From Fictibacillus terranigra (GTDB taxonomy: Bacteria; Bacillota; Bacilli; Bacillales; Fictibacillaceae): 64,000 nucleotides of DNA. Where the stretch lies: NCBI RefSeq assembly GCF_030412265.1, contig NZ_JAUHLN010000006.1, positions 124,001 to 188,000 on the forward strand, read 5' to 3'. Both the position numbers and the translations under genes were made by a program. Shown piece by piece: positions 12,708 to 21,303 of the stretch. The notes below the pieces were generated by a model. It did not search any database, was not told the DNA's origin, and saw nothing but the letters and a program-made list of their open reading frames with translations. The first letter of the stretch is position 1; each line of letters starts with the position of its first letter.

Positions 12708-14240
12708 TTAGCGTTGCATTTCTTTTGAATTTTTCATTGTGTTTTCCAGAAGTGCGTCCCAACGAACTTCTTTTAGCCATTCATTCATCCGTTCGATATC
12801 AGCTGCAAAAATTCTGTCAGACGTGATAGGCGGACAAACCTCAACAGCCTGGTCATAGATTTTGCGGGTTGCAGGTGCAAGGAGATCTATCCCTCTGTAG
12901 TGTACAGCTTGAAGAGCACAGATCATTTCTATGGCAAACACTCTTCTAACATTGCCGATGATTTGATAAGCATGCCTTGCTCCGATCGTTCCCATGCTTA
13001 CATGGTCCTCCTGATTTGCTGAAGATGGAATGGAATCTACACTTGCGGGATGGGCAAGCGTTTTGTTCTCAGAAACCAAGGAAGCCGCACAATATTGCAT
13101 AATCATTGCACCGGATTCCAGGCCAGGGTTTGCGCTGAGGAAGGCCGGCAGATCACTGAGCTGAGGATTTACCATCCGTTCGATTCTCCGTTCTGAAATG
13201 TTGGCGAACTCGGCCATCGCGATGCTGAGAAAATCCATGGCAAGTGCAATGGGCTGCCCATGAAAATTGCCGCCAGAAATGACCTTTCTTCCTTCATCAA
13301 AAATAAGCGGGTTGTCAGTGGCTGCGTTAATCTCAATCTCGAGCTTATCTTTTACATAGCCTAATGCCTGCCATGATGCACCATGAACTTGCGGAATACA
13401 GCGGATGGAATAAGCATCCTGTACTCGTACTTCTCCCTGCCGTGTCGTCAGACGGCTCCCGTCCAAGTAGGAAAGGATGCGCTCGGCGACTGCTGTCTGC
13501 TCTTTAAAACCGCGTGCCAGATGAATGTCTTTGTCAAAAGCGTCTGTGATGGCTGTTAATCCTTCCATCGTTAACGCAGCGATGGCTTCTGATTGGCTTG
13601 CAAGCTGTTCTGCTTCTAAATAGGCGGCCACTCCCTGAGCCGTCATTGCCTGTGTGCCATTAATCAGGGCCAGGCCTTCTTTAGCTGTAAGTGTGAGCGG
13701 CAAGATCTCTTCCTGCAGCAGCGCTTCCATCGCCTTCATTCTTTTTCCTCGGTACCACACTTCCCCTTCACCAATCAAAACAAGAGCCAGATGGGACAGA
13801 GGTGCAAGGTCACCGCTTGCTCCCAGCGATCCTTGCTGGGGGATAACCGGATGGATCTGGCAGTTTACAAGTTTTATCAGATTTTCTACAACTGCAGGCC
13901 TTACTCCCGAGAATCCTTTTAAAAGGGCGTTGGCACGCAATACCACCATCAGACGGCTTACGTTTTCTGGAAATGGTTCCCCGACTCCGCATGCATGGCT
14001 TCTTATTAAATTTAATTGCAATTTTTCTGTGTCCTCCGGAGCGATATAAACATCGCTCAGCTTTCCGAATCCTGTCGTTATTCCATAAATGACTTTCCCA
14101 TTTTCTACAATCTCCTCAACCGCTCTTCGGCTTTCTTTTACTCTTTTTAAACTTTCCTTACAGGCGGTCACGATTTCCTTGGTATCCAAAATCCTTTTTG
14201 CCTCTTCTAAAGTTAATGTATGACCTGTCAAAACGACCAT
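12708..14240 (-). CDS. hutH: Histidine ammonia-lyase
   Basis: 510 residues. The Ala-Ser-Gly triad that cyclises into the MIO cofactor is at 141-143 ([14 protein letters not shown]). It removes ammonia from L-histidine to give urocanate. Separated from hutP by a 140-base leader that contains an attenuator and a HutP site, so its expression is controlled by antitermination. Confidence 0.97.
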   Translation of the reverse strand: MVVLTGHTLTLEEAKRILDTKEIVTACKESLKRVKESRRAVEEIVENGKVIYGITTGFGKLSDVYIAPEDTEKLQLNLIRSHACGVGEPFPENVSRLMVVLRANALLKGFSGVRPAVVENLIKLVNCQIHPVIPQQGSLGASGDLAPLSHLALVLIGEGEVWYRGKRMKAMEALLQEEILPLTLTAKEGLALINGTQAMTAQGVAAYLEAEQLASQSEAIAALTMEGLTAITDAFDKDIHLARGFKEQTAVAERILSYLDGSRLTTRQGEVRVQDAYSIRCIPQVHGASWQALGYVKDKLEIEINAATDNPLIFDEGRKVISGGNFHGQPIALAMDFLSIAMAEFANISERRIERMVNPQLSDLPAFLSANPGLESGAMIMQYCAASLVSENKTLAHPASVDSIPSSANQEDHVSMGTIGARHAYQIIGNVRRVFAIEMICALQAVHYRGIDLLAPATRKIYDQAVEVCPPITSDRIFAADIERMNEWLKEVRWDALLENTMKNSKEMQR

Positions 14241-14287
14241 GCGTCATCCTTCTCCCTCTTGAATTTTGTTAATAAAACGCAGAAAGA

Positions 14288-14336
14288 GGCTGCATTTAAA
14301 GAACAGCAAAAAATACCTGTTCCTTGAAATGCAGCC
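14288..14336 (-). terminator. hut attenuator hairpin between hutP and hutH
   Basis: On the transcribed (minus) strand GGCTGCATTT pairs with AAATGCAGCC and, within, GAACAG with CTGTTC. The 3' flank is pyrimidine-rich (CTCTTTCTGCGTTTT). It lies between hutP and hutH where the HutP-controlled terminator of B. subtilis is found. Confidence 0.85.
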
Positions 14337-14349
14337 CCCTAAATGTTCA

Positions 14350-14366
14350 CTAATCACTATGGGCTA
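14350..14366 (-). promoter_or_regulatory. HutP RNA-binding site (three TAG triplets)
   Basis: The transcript reads TAG-CCCA-TAG-TGAT-TAG just 5' of the attenuator. Three NAG triplets with exact 4-base spacers is the known recognition rule of the HutP hexamer with L-histidine and a divalent ion. A second cluster on the far side of the stem is not obvious. Confidence 0.85.
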
Positions 14367-14380
14367 TCCCCAATATTCGT

Positions 14381-14824
14381 TTAAATATGATTGATTCCGA
14401 GTCCGATGGCTTCGTGTTCCAGGCCTTTGACCGGGGCACCGATCGTCCCGTATAAAGCCACTGCAATCCATTCTCCCTCTTCCGGCTGCTCGTATGGCGT
14501 CCCCCTGACAATAGCAAATCGCAAACCCACTGTCCTAAGCACCGTACCAAGCTGAACCTGGCCGCGGGTAACACCATGAAGGGCTTCCATAATGGCATGA
14601 TATAACGCATGGGTTTCCCGATACACCCCGCCGTTGATCACTTGGTTTTTCTTTGCAGCCGTTTCGATCGCTGCCACTACTTTGTTTGATTCCATGGAAC
14701 CGACTTTACCCGTGCAATGGAACCATCCTAGTTCTTCCACCTTCGGTTGATGAGATTCATCCAATACATAAAGCATGGCAAGCTTTCCGATTAACTTTTG
14801 TTCTGAAAGAGACATCTTATCCAC
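14381..14824 (-). CDS. hutP: HutP antiterminator of the hut operon
   Basis: 147 residues (GTG start; an ATG three codons in is an alternative). The C-terminal two thirds are nearly canonical Hut[73 protein letters not shown]. With histidine it binds the leader RNA and prevents termination ahead of hutH. Confidence 0.95.
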   Translation of the reverse strand: MDKMSLSEQKLIGKLAMLYVLDESHQPKVEELGWFHCTGKVGSMESNKVVAAIETAAKKNQVINGGVYRETHALYHAIMEALHGVTRGQVQLGTVLRTVGLRFAIVRGTPYEQPEEGEWIAVALYGTIGAPVKGLEHEAIGLGINHI

Positions 14825-14863
14825 TACTTTCGCGGCTTTCCCTAATAACTGTTCACTACACCC

Positions 14864-14892
14864 AGTTTATGCCTTTCTGAATTGTTCGTCAA
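14864..14892 (-). promoter_or_regulatory. Sigma-A promoter of hutPHUIG
   Basis: TTGACG, 17 bases, TAAACT on the minus strand, about 40 bases before hutP. No clear cre site was seen next to it. Confidence 0.6.
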
Positions 14893-14990
14893 TTCCCTTT
14901 CAACAACTTATCACTTTATCGAGGCAGTATGGCAGATGTATAAACTAGCAATCTACCGGGCAAGCTGTACTTATCAATCAATGAAAGAGA

Positions 14991-15458
14991 GTGGTAGTGT
15001 TGATTAATGTTCAAAAAGAAATTGTACATGCCACCATGAAAAGGCCGCCCGTAAAAAATGAGAACAGCCATGATTTCTTCATCGGCTATGATGAACAAGA
15101 TACGCCTTTCCTTCTTTTACCCACAACGCCTGGGCTGCTCCTTGACGACGAATGCTACGGCATTTCATTTCAGCGGGATGCCTGTAATCCGTACAAATAC
15201 CATTTAGATACTCACATTGTGCCTGTTAACTTGAACAGTATCCGTATGTTTATCGACCATCTCGCCTTCTTCTTCGGTCCAGACCATAACATGCTGAACT
15301 TCTACCTTGAAAGCAGCAGCTATCACGCCTATGTGAGCTGGAGCAACAAGAAGCAAGAAGAAGTGATCCGGGAGACATTACTGAAGTATGGTGCAGTTTC
15401 TTCTGTAGATGAGAAAAAGAAATACAGTGAATTGTTGGCCCAGCTTTTAAAAAATTAA
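14991..15458 (+). CDS. Hypothetical cytoplasmic protein
   Basis: 155 residues, no signal or membrane segment, no motif I recognise. The start is uncertain: GTG 14991, GTG 14997 and TTG 15000 are in frame behind AAAGAGAG. It is divergent from hutP and followed, after a promoter, by an amino-acid permease. Confidence 0.65.
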   Translation: MVVLINVQKEIVHATMKRPPVKNENSHDFFIGYDEQDTPFLLLPTTPGLLLDDECYGISFQRDACNPYKYHLDTHIVPVNLNSIRMFIDHLAFFFGPDHNMLNFYLESSSYHAYVSWSNKKQEEVIRETLLKYGAVSSVDEKKKYSELLAQLLKN

Positions 15459-15493
15459 ATATCTTCTGGAAAAGTTATCTATTGAGCCAGCCA

Positions 15494-15522
15494 TTGACAA
15501 TACCACCATTCGACAATATACT
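15494..15522 (+). promoter_or_regulatory. Sigma-A promoter of the APC permease gene
   Basis: TTGACA, 17 bases, TATACT: a near-consensus promoter about 70 bases before the start codon. An inverted repeat (TTTGAA ... TTCAAA, 15531-15561) follows directly downstream of the expected start point. Confidence 0.75.
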
Positions 15523-15593
15523 ACAAATAGTTTGAAAATATAAATATTCTATATATTCAAATTATAGAGTTTTTTTATGAATGGGGGACATCA

Positions 15594-16973
15594 ATGAGTA
15601 TTTTTAGAAAAAAATCCATTTCAGATATGATGGCTCAAAGCAACAATAAGGGATTAAGCCGTTCATTAGGAGCCTTTGATTTAACACTACTGGGCATCGG
15701 TGCCATTATAGGAACCGGAATTTTCGTTTTAACTGGAGTCGTGGCAGCGGAACATGCTGGTCCTGCCCTCATCCTGTCATTTATTATTTCGGGTCTCGCC
15801 TGTGCTTTTGCAGCCTTCTGTTACGCGGAATTCGCATCGACTGTCCCGATCGCCGGCAGTGTTTATACCTATACTTATGCCACGTTAGGAGAGGTCTTCG
15901 CCTTTTTAATCGGCTGGGATCTTATGCTGGAGTATTTGCTCGCCACATCGGCTGTGGCCACGGGCTGGTCCGCTTATTTTCAATCCCTGATCGCAGGATT
16001 CGGCCTTCACCTTCCAGCGGAACTCGCTTCAGCGCCTGGCACAGGAAAGGGTGGATGGATAAACCTCCCTGCCGTTGTGATTATCCTGCTGATCACTACA
16101 CTGTTAAGCCGAGGCATCCGGGAGAGCGCCCGTGTCAACAATATCATGGTATTTATTAAGCTTGCTGTGATTGTTCTGTTTATTGTTGCTGGTTTCGGCT
16201 ATGTGAAACCGGATAACTGGGCTCCGTTTATGCCGTTTGGTTTCGATGGGATTGTAGCTGGCGCCGCAACAGTATTCTTTGCCTACATCGGATTCGATGC
16301 AGTCGCTACTGCAGCGGAGGAGGTCAAACGTCCACAGCGTGATCTGCCGCTAGGCATCATTTGGTCTTTAACGATCTGTACCGCATTGTATATTGTCGTT
16401 TCTCTTATTTTGACTGGTATGGTGCCCTACACCAAGCTGAACGTTGCCGATCCCGTTTCATTCGCATTGCACTTCGTAGGCCAGGATTCGATTGCAGGGC
16501 TAGTCTCCGTCGGGGCGATTACTGGTATAACTACCGTTCTGCTCGTCATGCTTTTTGGGCAGGTTCGAATTTCCTATGCGATGAGCCGCGACGGTTTGCT
16601 TCCGCCAGTACTTTCCAAGGTTCATCCGGTATTCAAGACTCCTTTTAAGAACACATGGGTTACCGGATTTATCGCAGCCGGTATCGCCGGTCTTATTGAT
16701 CTAACAACGCTTGCCCATCTTGTAAATATGGGAACTTTATCAGCATTTGCACTTATCGCCGTAGCTGTCATCGTGTTAAGGAAAACACATCCAAACCTGG
16801 AAAGAGCGTTTAAGGCTCCATTTGTTCCTGTATTGCCGATCTTAACTGTTCTCTTTTGCGGTTACTTGATGTTCAGCCTTCCTTCGATCACATGGATTTC
16901 GTTTGTCATCTGGATCGTCATCGGACTGCTCGTTTATTTTCTTTATGCGCGCACGAGAAGCAAACTCAATTAA
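15594..16973 (+). CDS. APC-family amino acid permease (YfnA/cationic amino acid transporter-like)
   Basis: 459 residues with 12 or more helices. The helix-1 motif GIGAIIGTGIFVLTG and the helix-6 region FFAYIGFDAVATAAEEVKRPQRDLP are the substrate and ion-binding signatures of the APC superfamily. Probably a proton-coupled amino acid importer. Substrate not determined by sequence. Confidence 0.9.
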   Translation: MSIFRKKSISDMMAQSNNKGLSRSLGAFDLTLLGIGAIIGTGIFVLTGVVAAEHAGPALILSFIISGLACAFAAFCYAEFASTVPIAGSVYTYTYATLGEVFAFLIGWDLMLEYLLATSAVATGWSAYFQSLIAGFGLHLPAELASAPGTGKGGWINLPAVVIILLITTLLSRGIRESARVNNIMVFIKLAVIVLFIVAGFGYVKPDNWAPFMPFGFDGIVAGAATVFFAYIGFDAVATAAEEVKRPQRDLPLGIIWSLTICTALYIVVSLILTGMVPYTKLNVADPVSFALHFVGQDSIAGLVSVGAITGITTVLLVMLFGQVRISYAMSRDGLLPPVLSKVHPVFKTPFKNTWVTGFIAAGIAGLIDLTTLAHLVNMGTLSAFALIAVAVIVLRKTHPNLERAFKAPFVPVLPILTVLFCGYLMFSLPSITWISFVIWIVIGLLVYFLYARTRSKLN

Positions 16974-16985
16974 ATAAGACACTGT

Positions 16986-17023
16986 AAAAAAGAGGTGCGG
17001 AGTACATCCCGCACCTCTTTTTT
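16986..17023. terminator. Bidirectional terminator between permease and ktrA
   Basis: AAAAGAGGTGCGG pairs with CCGCACCTCTTTT around a short loop, with A and T runs on both sides; the flanking genes converge. Confidence 0.9.
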
Positions 17024-17039
17024 ATCCTTAACTAAACCG

Positions 17040-17696
17040 CTACACGCCTTCGTTTTCAAAACGGTTGAGATCCTTATTTTGCCCGATCACAACAAGAACA
17101 TCACCCGATTTCAAGACGACATTGGCAATGGGTGAAACAAGGATGTCGCTGTCTTTTTTTATAGCAACAATGTTACAGCCATATTTGGCACGGACATTCA
17201 GTTCCGTCAGTGTTTTTCCTGCCAGTTTGTCAGTCACCCCGACCTCGATAATACTGTGTTCATTAGACAATTCAATAAAATCGATTATTTTTTCAGATGT
17301 GATAAGCTGCGCCACCCTCAAAGCCATGTCCCGCTCTGGATGGATGATTCGGTCCGCACCCAGCTTTTCAAGAACTTTATGATGATAGTCATTTTGCGCT
17401 TTGACCCAGACTTTTTTCACTCCCGCTTCCTTTAAAAGGAGCGTGGTTAATATACTGGATTGAATATCCTCTCCGATTGACACGATAACATGGTTAAAGT
17501 TTCGGATGCCGAGCGCGTTCAATGCCTTTTCATCTGTGGAGTTCGCCTGTACGGCCTGAGTAGCAATACTTGCAAATTCATTTACCCGCTCGATATCCCG
17601 GTCAACCGCCATTACTTCATAACCCATTTTGGCAAATTCCCTGCATATGCTTCCACCGAAACGGCCTAATCCGATAACGGCAAACTGCTTGTCCAT
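17040..17696 (-). CDS. ktrA: K+ uptake regulatory subunit, RCK protein KtrA/KtrC
   Basis: 218 residues: an RCK_N Rossmann domain (GLGRFGGS at 9-16, binds ATP/ADP) and an RCK_C domain that in S. aureus KtrA binds c-di-AMP. It gates the membrane subunit KtrB or KtrD. The VWVKAQNDYHHKVLEKLGADRIIHPE block and the C-terminal FENEG resemble KtrA slightly more than KtrC. No ktrB lies beside it. Its leader carries a terminator and a piece of a c-di-AMP riboswitch. Confidence 0.88.
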   Translation of the reverse strand: MDKQFAVIGLGRFGGSICREFAKMGYEVMAVDRDIERVNEFASIATQAVQANSTDEKALNALGIRNFNHVIVSIGEDIQSSILTTLLLKEAGVKKVWVKAQNDYHHKVLEKLGADRIIHPERDMALRVAQLITSEKIIDFIELSNEHSIIEVGVTDKLAGKTLTELNVRAKYGCNIVAIKKDSDILVSPIANVVLKSGDVLVVIGQNKDLNRFENEGV

Positions 17697-17734
17697 TCTT
17701 CTCTCTCCTTAAAAACAATGATCAATGAAGAAAC

Positions 17735-17759
17735 AAAAAAAGACCATTAAAAAATGGTC
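17735..17759 (-). terminator. Leader terminator upstream of ktrA
   Basis: GACCATT / AATGGTC with a 4-base loop and seven Ts, placed 39 bases before the ktrA start codon. This position suits an attenuator that switches ktrA off. Confidence 0.8.
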
Positions 17760-17847
17760 AGCTACATTCCCAACTGCCCTTCTTCCTATAAACATTTACG
17801 AGGTTAGCTGTGATTAGGAAATGGAAGGATCCCTTCTTATTTTGAAT
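17760..17847 (-). promoter_or_regulatory. Remnant ydaO/yuaA (c-di-AMP) riboswitch-like leader of ktrA
   Basis: On the minus strand the leader reads CCTAATCACAGCTAACCTCG then TAAATG (17793-17818). The core CAGCTAACCTCGTAA is the conserved 3' end of the ydaO/yuaA riboswitch class, named partly after yuaA (= ktrA). The conserved 5' blocks (GGGGGACCC, GGGGTGAATCC) are not present between the promoter and this core, so it is a truncated or highly diverged element, followed by a terminator. Confidence 0.55.
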
Positions 17848-17853
17848 ACATAT

Positions 17854-17882
17854 AATGTAATCTTGTCCATCCAAATTGTCAA
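17854..17882 (-). promoter_or_regulatory. Sigma-A promoter of ktrA
   Basis: TTGACA, 17 bases, TACATT on the minus strand, placing the start point near 17847 and a leader of about 150 bases before ktrA. Confidence 0.65.
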
Positions 17883-17908
17883 TGTTTCAGTAAAGCCTTT
17901 CACAAGGT

Positions 17909-18691
17909 TCAAAAAATACCGGCCGCCTGCATGCCTATAATTGATAGTCCAAGGATCCAGACGTAGATGGCAAAACCTTTTAAAGACCCTTTTTTGACGA
18001 GAGAGATCATCCACTTGACGGCCAAGTAGCCGAATAGAGCTGACATGGCTGTCCCGAGAAAAAGAGAAAAGAAAGACAATTTTTCTGCTTGGCCTTCCAG
18101 CACCTCTTTCACCTGAAGCAGACACCCTCCTGCGATCGCCGGAATGGATAATAAAAAGGAAAAATAAGCGGCGGTCCCGCGGTCGATTTTTCGGAAAAGC
18201 GCAGCCGCAATCGTTAACCCCGAACGAGATACTGCGGGAAGTATAGCGGCTCCCTGAAAACTTCCGATCAACACCGCATCCATCATTGAAATGTCGTCCA
18301 GCTGCTTATGTCCTCGTGATTTCATCGTATCCGCTAACCAAAGCACACAGCCCGTCGCAAGAAACTCCCAGCCTACTGTGACACCTGTCTTTGATATCTC
18401 TTCAAAGTAATCCTTAAATGAAAGTCCGATAATGACTGTAGGTACTGTACCTGCCACAAGCAGCATAGACAATCTGCTGAAAGGTTTCCTAATCAGCTCT
18501 TTTATTTCTCTCCAGTAGATCGTCAGCACCGCGATTAGCGTACCAATATGAAGCATACTGTCAAGGAACAGCCCTGCTTCATCCAGCCGAAAGAAATGCC
18601 TTCCCAAAAGGAGATGTCCTGTGGAACTGACGGGCAGAAATTCTGTCAGTCCCTGTATGATCCCTAAGATGACCGCTTCAACCCAATCCAT
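17909..18691 (-). CDS. uppP: Undecaprenyl-diphosphatase
   Basis: 260 residues, eight helices, BacA/UppP family. Catalytic motifs QGLTEFLPVSSTGH (13-26) and PAVSRSG (152-158) are intact. It recycles undecaprenyl pyrophosphate to the monophosphate carrier lipid for wall synthesis and gives bacitracin resistance. Confidence 0.96.
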   Translation of the reverse strand: MDWVEAVILGIIQGLTEFLPVSSTGHLLLGRHFFRLDEAGLFLDSMLHIGTLIAVLTIYWREIKELIRKPFSRLSMLLVAGTVPTVIIGLSFKDYFEEISKTGVTVGWEFLATGCVLWLADTMKSRGHKQLDDISMMDAVLIGSFQGAAILPAVSRSGLTIAAALFRKIDRGTAAYFSFLLSIPAIAGGCLLQVKEVLEGQAEKLSFFSLFLGTAMSALFGYLAVKWMISLVKKGSLKGFAIYVWILGLSIIGMQAAGIF

Positions 18692-18759
18692 GTGTTCACC
18701 TCTTATCGCTCATCATGATAAAACGTATTCACTGGATAGGAAAGTTAGTACAAGGTTTC

Positions 18760-20262
18760 TTACAGAACACCCGAAAACAGCCGGGCAAAAGATTCCTTTG
18801 TCCGTTCCCAAAGTCCTCTTTTATAAAAACCGACCGGCCGAACCTTTTCACTTTCTTTCATATCTTCTTCATAGTGTTCTACCAGGTCCCTGATCGAGGA
18901 GGCTCCCGTTAAAAAAACATTGACTTCAAAGTTCAGGTGAAAGCTCCGCATGTCCATATTCGCTGTACCGATGGATGCCATGTCCCCATCCACGATAATA
19001 ACCTTCTGGTGCAGAAACCCTTTCTTATAGGAATAAATTTCAATCCCGCTTCGCAGCAATTCAGGAAAATACGATCTTGTGGCATACTGTGTCAGAAATC
19101 CGTCATTGATCTTTGGCACCATCAGCCTAACCTGAACCCCTTTACGTGAAGCGATCCTTAAAGCGGTTCTGATGGCTTCATTTGGAACAAAATAAGGAGT
19201 AGCAATCCATATGGATTTAGTTGCACAGGATATGAGGGAATAATACAGATCACTCATGATGCCTTCCTGGGTATCCGGTCCGCTGGGAACCACCTGAACC
19301 GCACCATCCCCTGTCACAGGAACCGGCTTAGTGTACTCCTCATGTTCAAGGAGGTATTCTTCACAAACGTAATCCCAGTCCAGCAGGAACACGGCATGAA
19401 GCGTCTGAACGGCTTCACCCTCCATAACCATGTGGGTATCCCTCCAAAAACCAAAATTCGGATCTTCACCCAAATATTCGATCCCTACATTCAGTCCACC
19501 AACAAATCCTACTGCTCCGTCAATAACGATGATCTTTCGGTGATTTCTAAAATTAAACTTTTGATTAAAGAATCCATATTTAATCGGCAGGAATGGATGA
19601 ACCTGAATACCGGCTTTTTTCATTCGTTCGATTTCTTGTGACGAGAGCCCCAGGCTTCCGAGTGCATCAAATAAAAAACGGATTTCTACCCCTTCTTCTG
19701 CCTTATGGATCAATATATCAATCAATTCTTTTCCAAGCCGATCCGATCTGAAAATGTAGTATTCCATATGTATGTATCTTTTGGCTTCCAGCAGCCGGCG
19801 TTTTATCTCGGGAAACGTCTCTTGCCCGTTCTTAAGAATTTTTGTTTGGGTCGCACTGTTTTGAAAGGTCATCGTCACATTATGCGCAAATTTCGAAAAA
19901 CACGCTTGATGCTCATTAAACAAAGACCAGTCCGGTTTCTGTTCTCTTTTAGCCAGCAGCTGCAATTCTTCCCTGTCATGTTTACGTTTACTCTTGAATA
20001 GATGGCCCTTTAAGTAGAGCTGGCCGGAATACAGATAAAAAATATAACCGAAAAGAGGAAAGAACACTAAAGCATAGATCCACACCAGCGTATGCTGCGC
20101 TGTCCGGTTCTCGAGCAAAAGGGAATAAGCAGTAATAAAAAGGATCAAGAAATAAGCAGCGGCGCTCCCCCACTTCCAATATGATCCCATATCTGAAAAG
20201 AAGTTAATATACAAAGCCGCAATCATTACAAGGACAAATATAAATTCACGAATCAGTTTCAT
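18760..20262 (-). CDS. cls: Cardiolipin synthase
   Basis: 500 residues. Two N-terminal membrane helices, then two phospholipase-D domains with HKD motifs NHRKIIVIDG and LHQKVIIVDG. It condenses two phosphatidylglycerols to cardiolipin at the membrane. ATG 20262 is preceded by GGGAGA; a GTG at 20277 is possible. A perfect 9-bp inverted repeat ACTAAAATT-N5-AATTTTAGT lies at 20291-20313, about 30 bases upstream; it could be an operator or part of the leader. Confidence 0.95.
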   Translation of the reverse strand: MKLIREFIFVLVMIAALYINFFSDMGSYWKWGSAAAYFLILFITAYSLLLENRTAQHTLVWIYALVFFPLFGYIFYLYSGQLYLKGHLFKSKRKHDREELQLLAKREQKPDWSLFNEHQACFSKFAHNVTMTFQNSATQTKILKNGQETFPEIKRRLLEAKRYIHMEYYIFRSDRLGKELIDILIHKAEEGVEIRFLFDALGSLGLSSQEIERMKKAGIQVHPFLPIKYGFFNQKFNFRNHRKIIVIDGAVGFVGGLNVGIEYLGEDPNFGFWRDTHMVMEGEAVQTLHAVFLLDWDYVCEEYLLEHEEYTKPVPVTGDGAVQVVPSGPDTQEGIMSDLYYSLISCATKSIWIATPYFVPNEAIRTALRIASRKGVQVRLMVPKINDGFLTQYATRSYFPELLRSGIEIYSYKKGFLHQKVIIVDGDMASIGTANMDMRSFHLNFEVNVFLTGASSIRDLVEHYEEDMKESEKVRPVGFYKRGLWERTKESFARLFSGVL

Positions 20263-20349
20263 GGTCCATTCTCCCACTGCTTGGTTTTCAACTAAAATTC
20301 CCGTAATTTTAGTCCATTAAACTAAAAAGAAGGAGAAAGCCTCTCCCTC

Positions 20350-20529
20350 TTACCATTCGTCTTCGTTATGTTCAAACAGGTCGATGACTCCAAGTACGAT
20401 GTGTGCAAGTCCAAACCCAAGCAGAATGTTAGAAAACGAAGAATACTTTCGTGAGTTCGCGAAGGAAAAGGAAGCCAAGCTTACAGCCGTTCCTAAAACA
20501 GTGGGAATTAACCCTTCCCTTCTAAACAT
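20350..20529 (-). CDS. Small conserved-looking membrane protein
   Basis: 59 residues with an excellent ribosome site (AGGAGGGA, 5 bases before ATG 20529). Two hydrophobic stretches (about 7-24 and 34-51) and an acidic tail ending in FEHNEDEW suggest a two-helix hairpin in the membrane. Similar short proteins occur in bacilli, but I cannot name the family. Same strand as cls, about 90 bases upstream of it. Confidence 0.7.
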   Translation of the reverse strand: MFRREGLIPTVLGTAVSLASFSFANSRKYSSFSNILLGFGLAHIVLGVIDLFEHNEDEW

Positions 20530-20620
20530 AAAATCCCTCCTTTATCTGAATATCCTTAGTATTTTCAACTTCAGCAGGAGTATGACATATTTCCATTCGA
20601 ACTCGTCATACAAAAAAATC

Positions 20621-20655
20621 AAAAAAACACAACGGAGCAAAATCATCCGTTGTGT
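20621..20655 (-). terminator. Terminator after marR-family gene
   Basis: ACACAACGGA / TCCGTTGTGT stem with a 9-base loop followed by a run of seven Ts on the minus strand. Confidence 0.88.
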
Positions 20656-21111
20656 TTATGGAGTGAACGTCAGCTCTTCACTTTGTGCTGTACCCTTTCC
20701 GAACTTTCCGTAAATGGTAATGAGCATCTCCAGTTCCTGCTGTGAAAGTTTGCTCAATAAATTTTCCATGCTTTCCATCCGCCGTTCTTCTGCTTCATTC
20801 AAGATGGCTCGCCCTGTCTCGGAAAGCTCCAAGTAAACAATTCGCCGGTCCGCCTCACTGCGATAGCGCTGTACATAATTCTTTTTATAAAGACGGTCAA
20901 CTGCCACGGTTACAGCACTCGGCTTCACTTCGAGCATTTCAGCAAGTTCAGTAACGGTCCAGCGGTCTCTAACAGACAGCATTCTCATCAAAATGTATTG
21001 AGTTCTGGTCAGATCTCCTTCACCTGTCGTTTCCGGATGCAAACTTTTAGACAGTATATAATGAGCCACTTCCAGCTTTTCAACATATGCCTTTAGTCCT
21101 TCTATTTTCAT
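20656..21111 (-). CDS. MarR-family transcriptional regulator
   Basis: 151 residues with the winged-helix core: LTRTQYILMRML, TVTELAEMLEVKPSAVTVAVDRLYKKNYVQRYRSEADRRIVYLELSETG. The DRR wing motif is intact. Target unknown; it stands alone between its own terminator and a divergent regulator gene. Confidence 0.9.
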   Translation of the reverse strand: MKIEGLKAYVEKLEVAHYILSKSLHPETTGEGDLTRTQYILMRMLSVRDRWTVTELAEMLEVKPSAVTVAVDRLYKKNYVQRYRSEADRRIVYLELSETGRAILNEAEERRMESMENLLSKLSQQELEMLITIYGKFGKGTAQSEELTFTP

Positions 21112-21227
21112 TTAATAGAATCCTCCAACTTTATGAACTAATAACATTATACTAAAAAATCTAAACATTGGAAATTTATTTTTTAGAAAATTAGGTTCCC
21201 TAGGTCAAATGGCATATATGGATGAAA

Positions 21228-21256
21228 TTGACACTTTTAACGATATGAGCTAATAT
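21228..21256 (+). promoter_or_regulatory. Sigma-A promoter of regulator-MFS operon
   Basis: TTGACA, 17 bases, TAATAT: near consensus, about 48 bases before the ATG at 21304. Confidence 0.75.
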
Positions 21257-21264
21257 TTTATTGT

Positions 21265-21288
21265 AACGTTCAAGATAAACTGAACGTT
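21265..21288 (+). promoter_or_regulatory. Operator: inverted repeat at the transcription start
   Basis: AACGTTCA, 8 bases, TGAACGTT: a perfect 8-bp inverted repeat placed at the expected start point. Most likely the autoregulatory site of the protein encoded at 21304. Confidence 0.7.
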
Positions 21289-21303
21289 CAAAAGGAGGAG
21301 AAC

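Noticed and set aside
13654-14049. 131-residue open frame opposite hutH
   Set aside because: A shadow of a highly conserved enzyme gene; no start signal of its own.
17760-17847. A complete ydaO/yuaA riboswitch
   Set aside because: Only the 3' signature is visible; the 5' blocks are missing downstream of the promoter, so only a remnant or variant is claimed.
20291-20313. Terminator hairpin before cls
   Set aside because: The 9-bp inverted repeat has no T-run on either strand; it is noted only as a possible operator in the cls entry.
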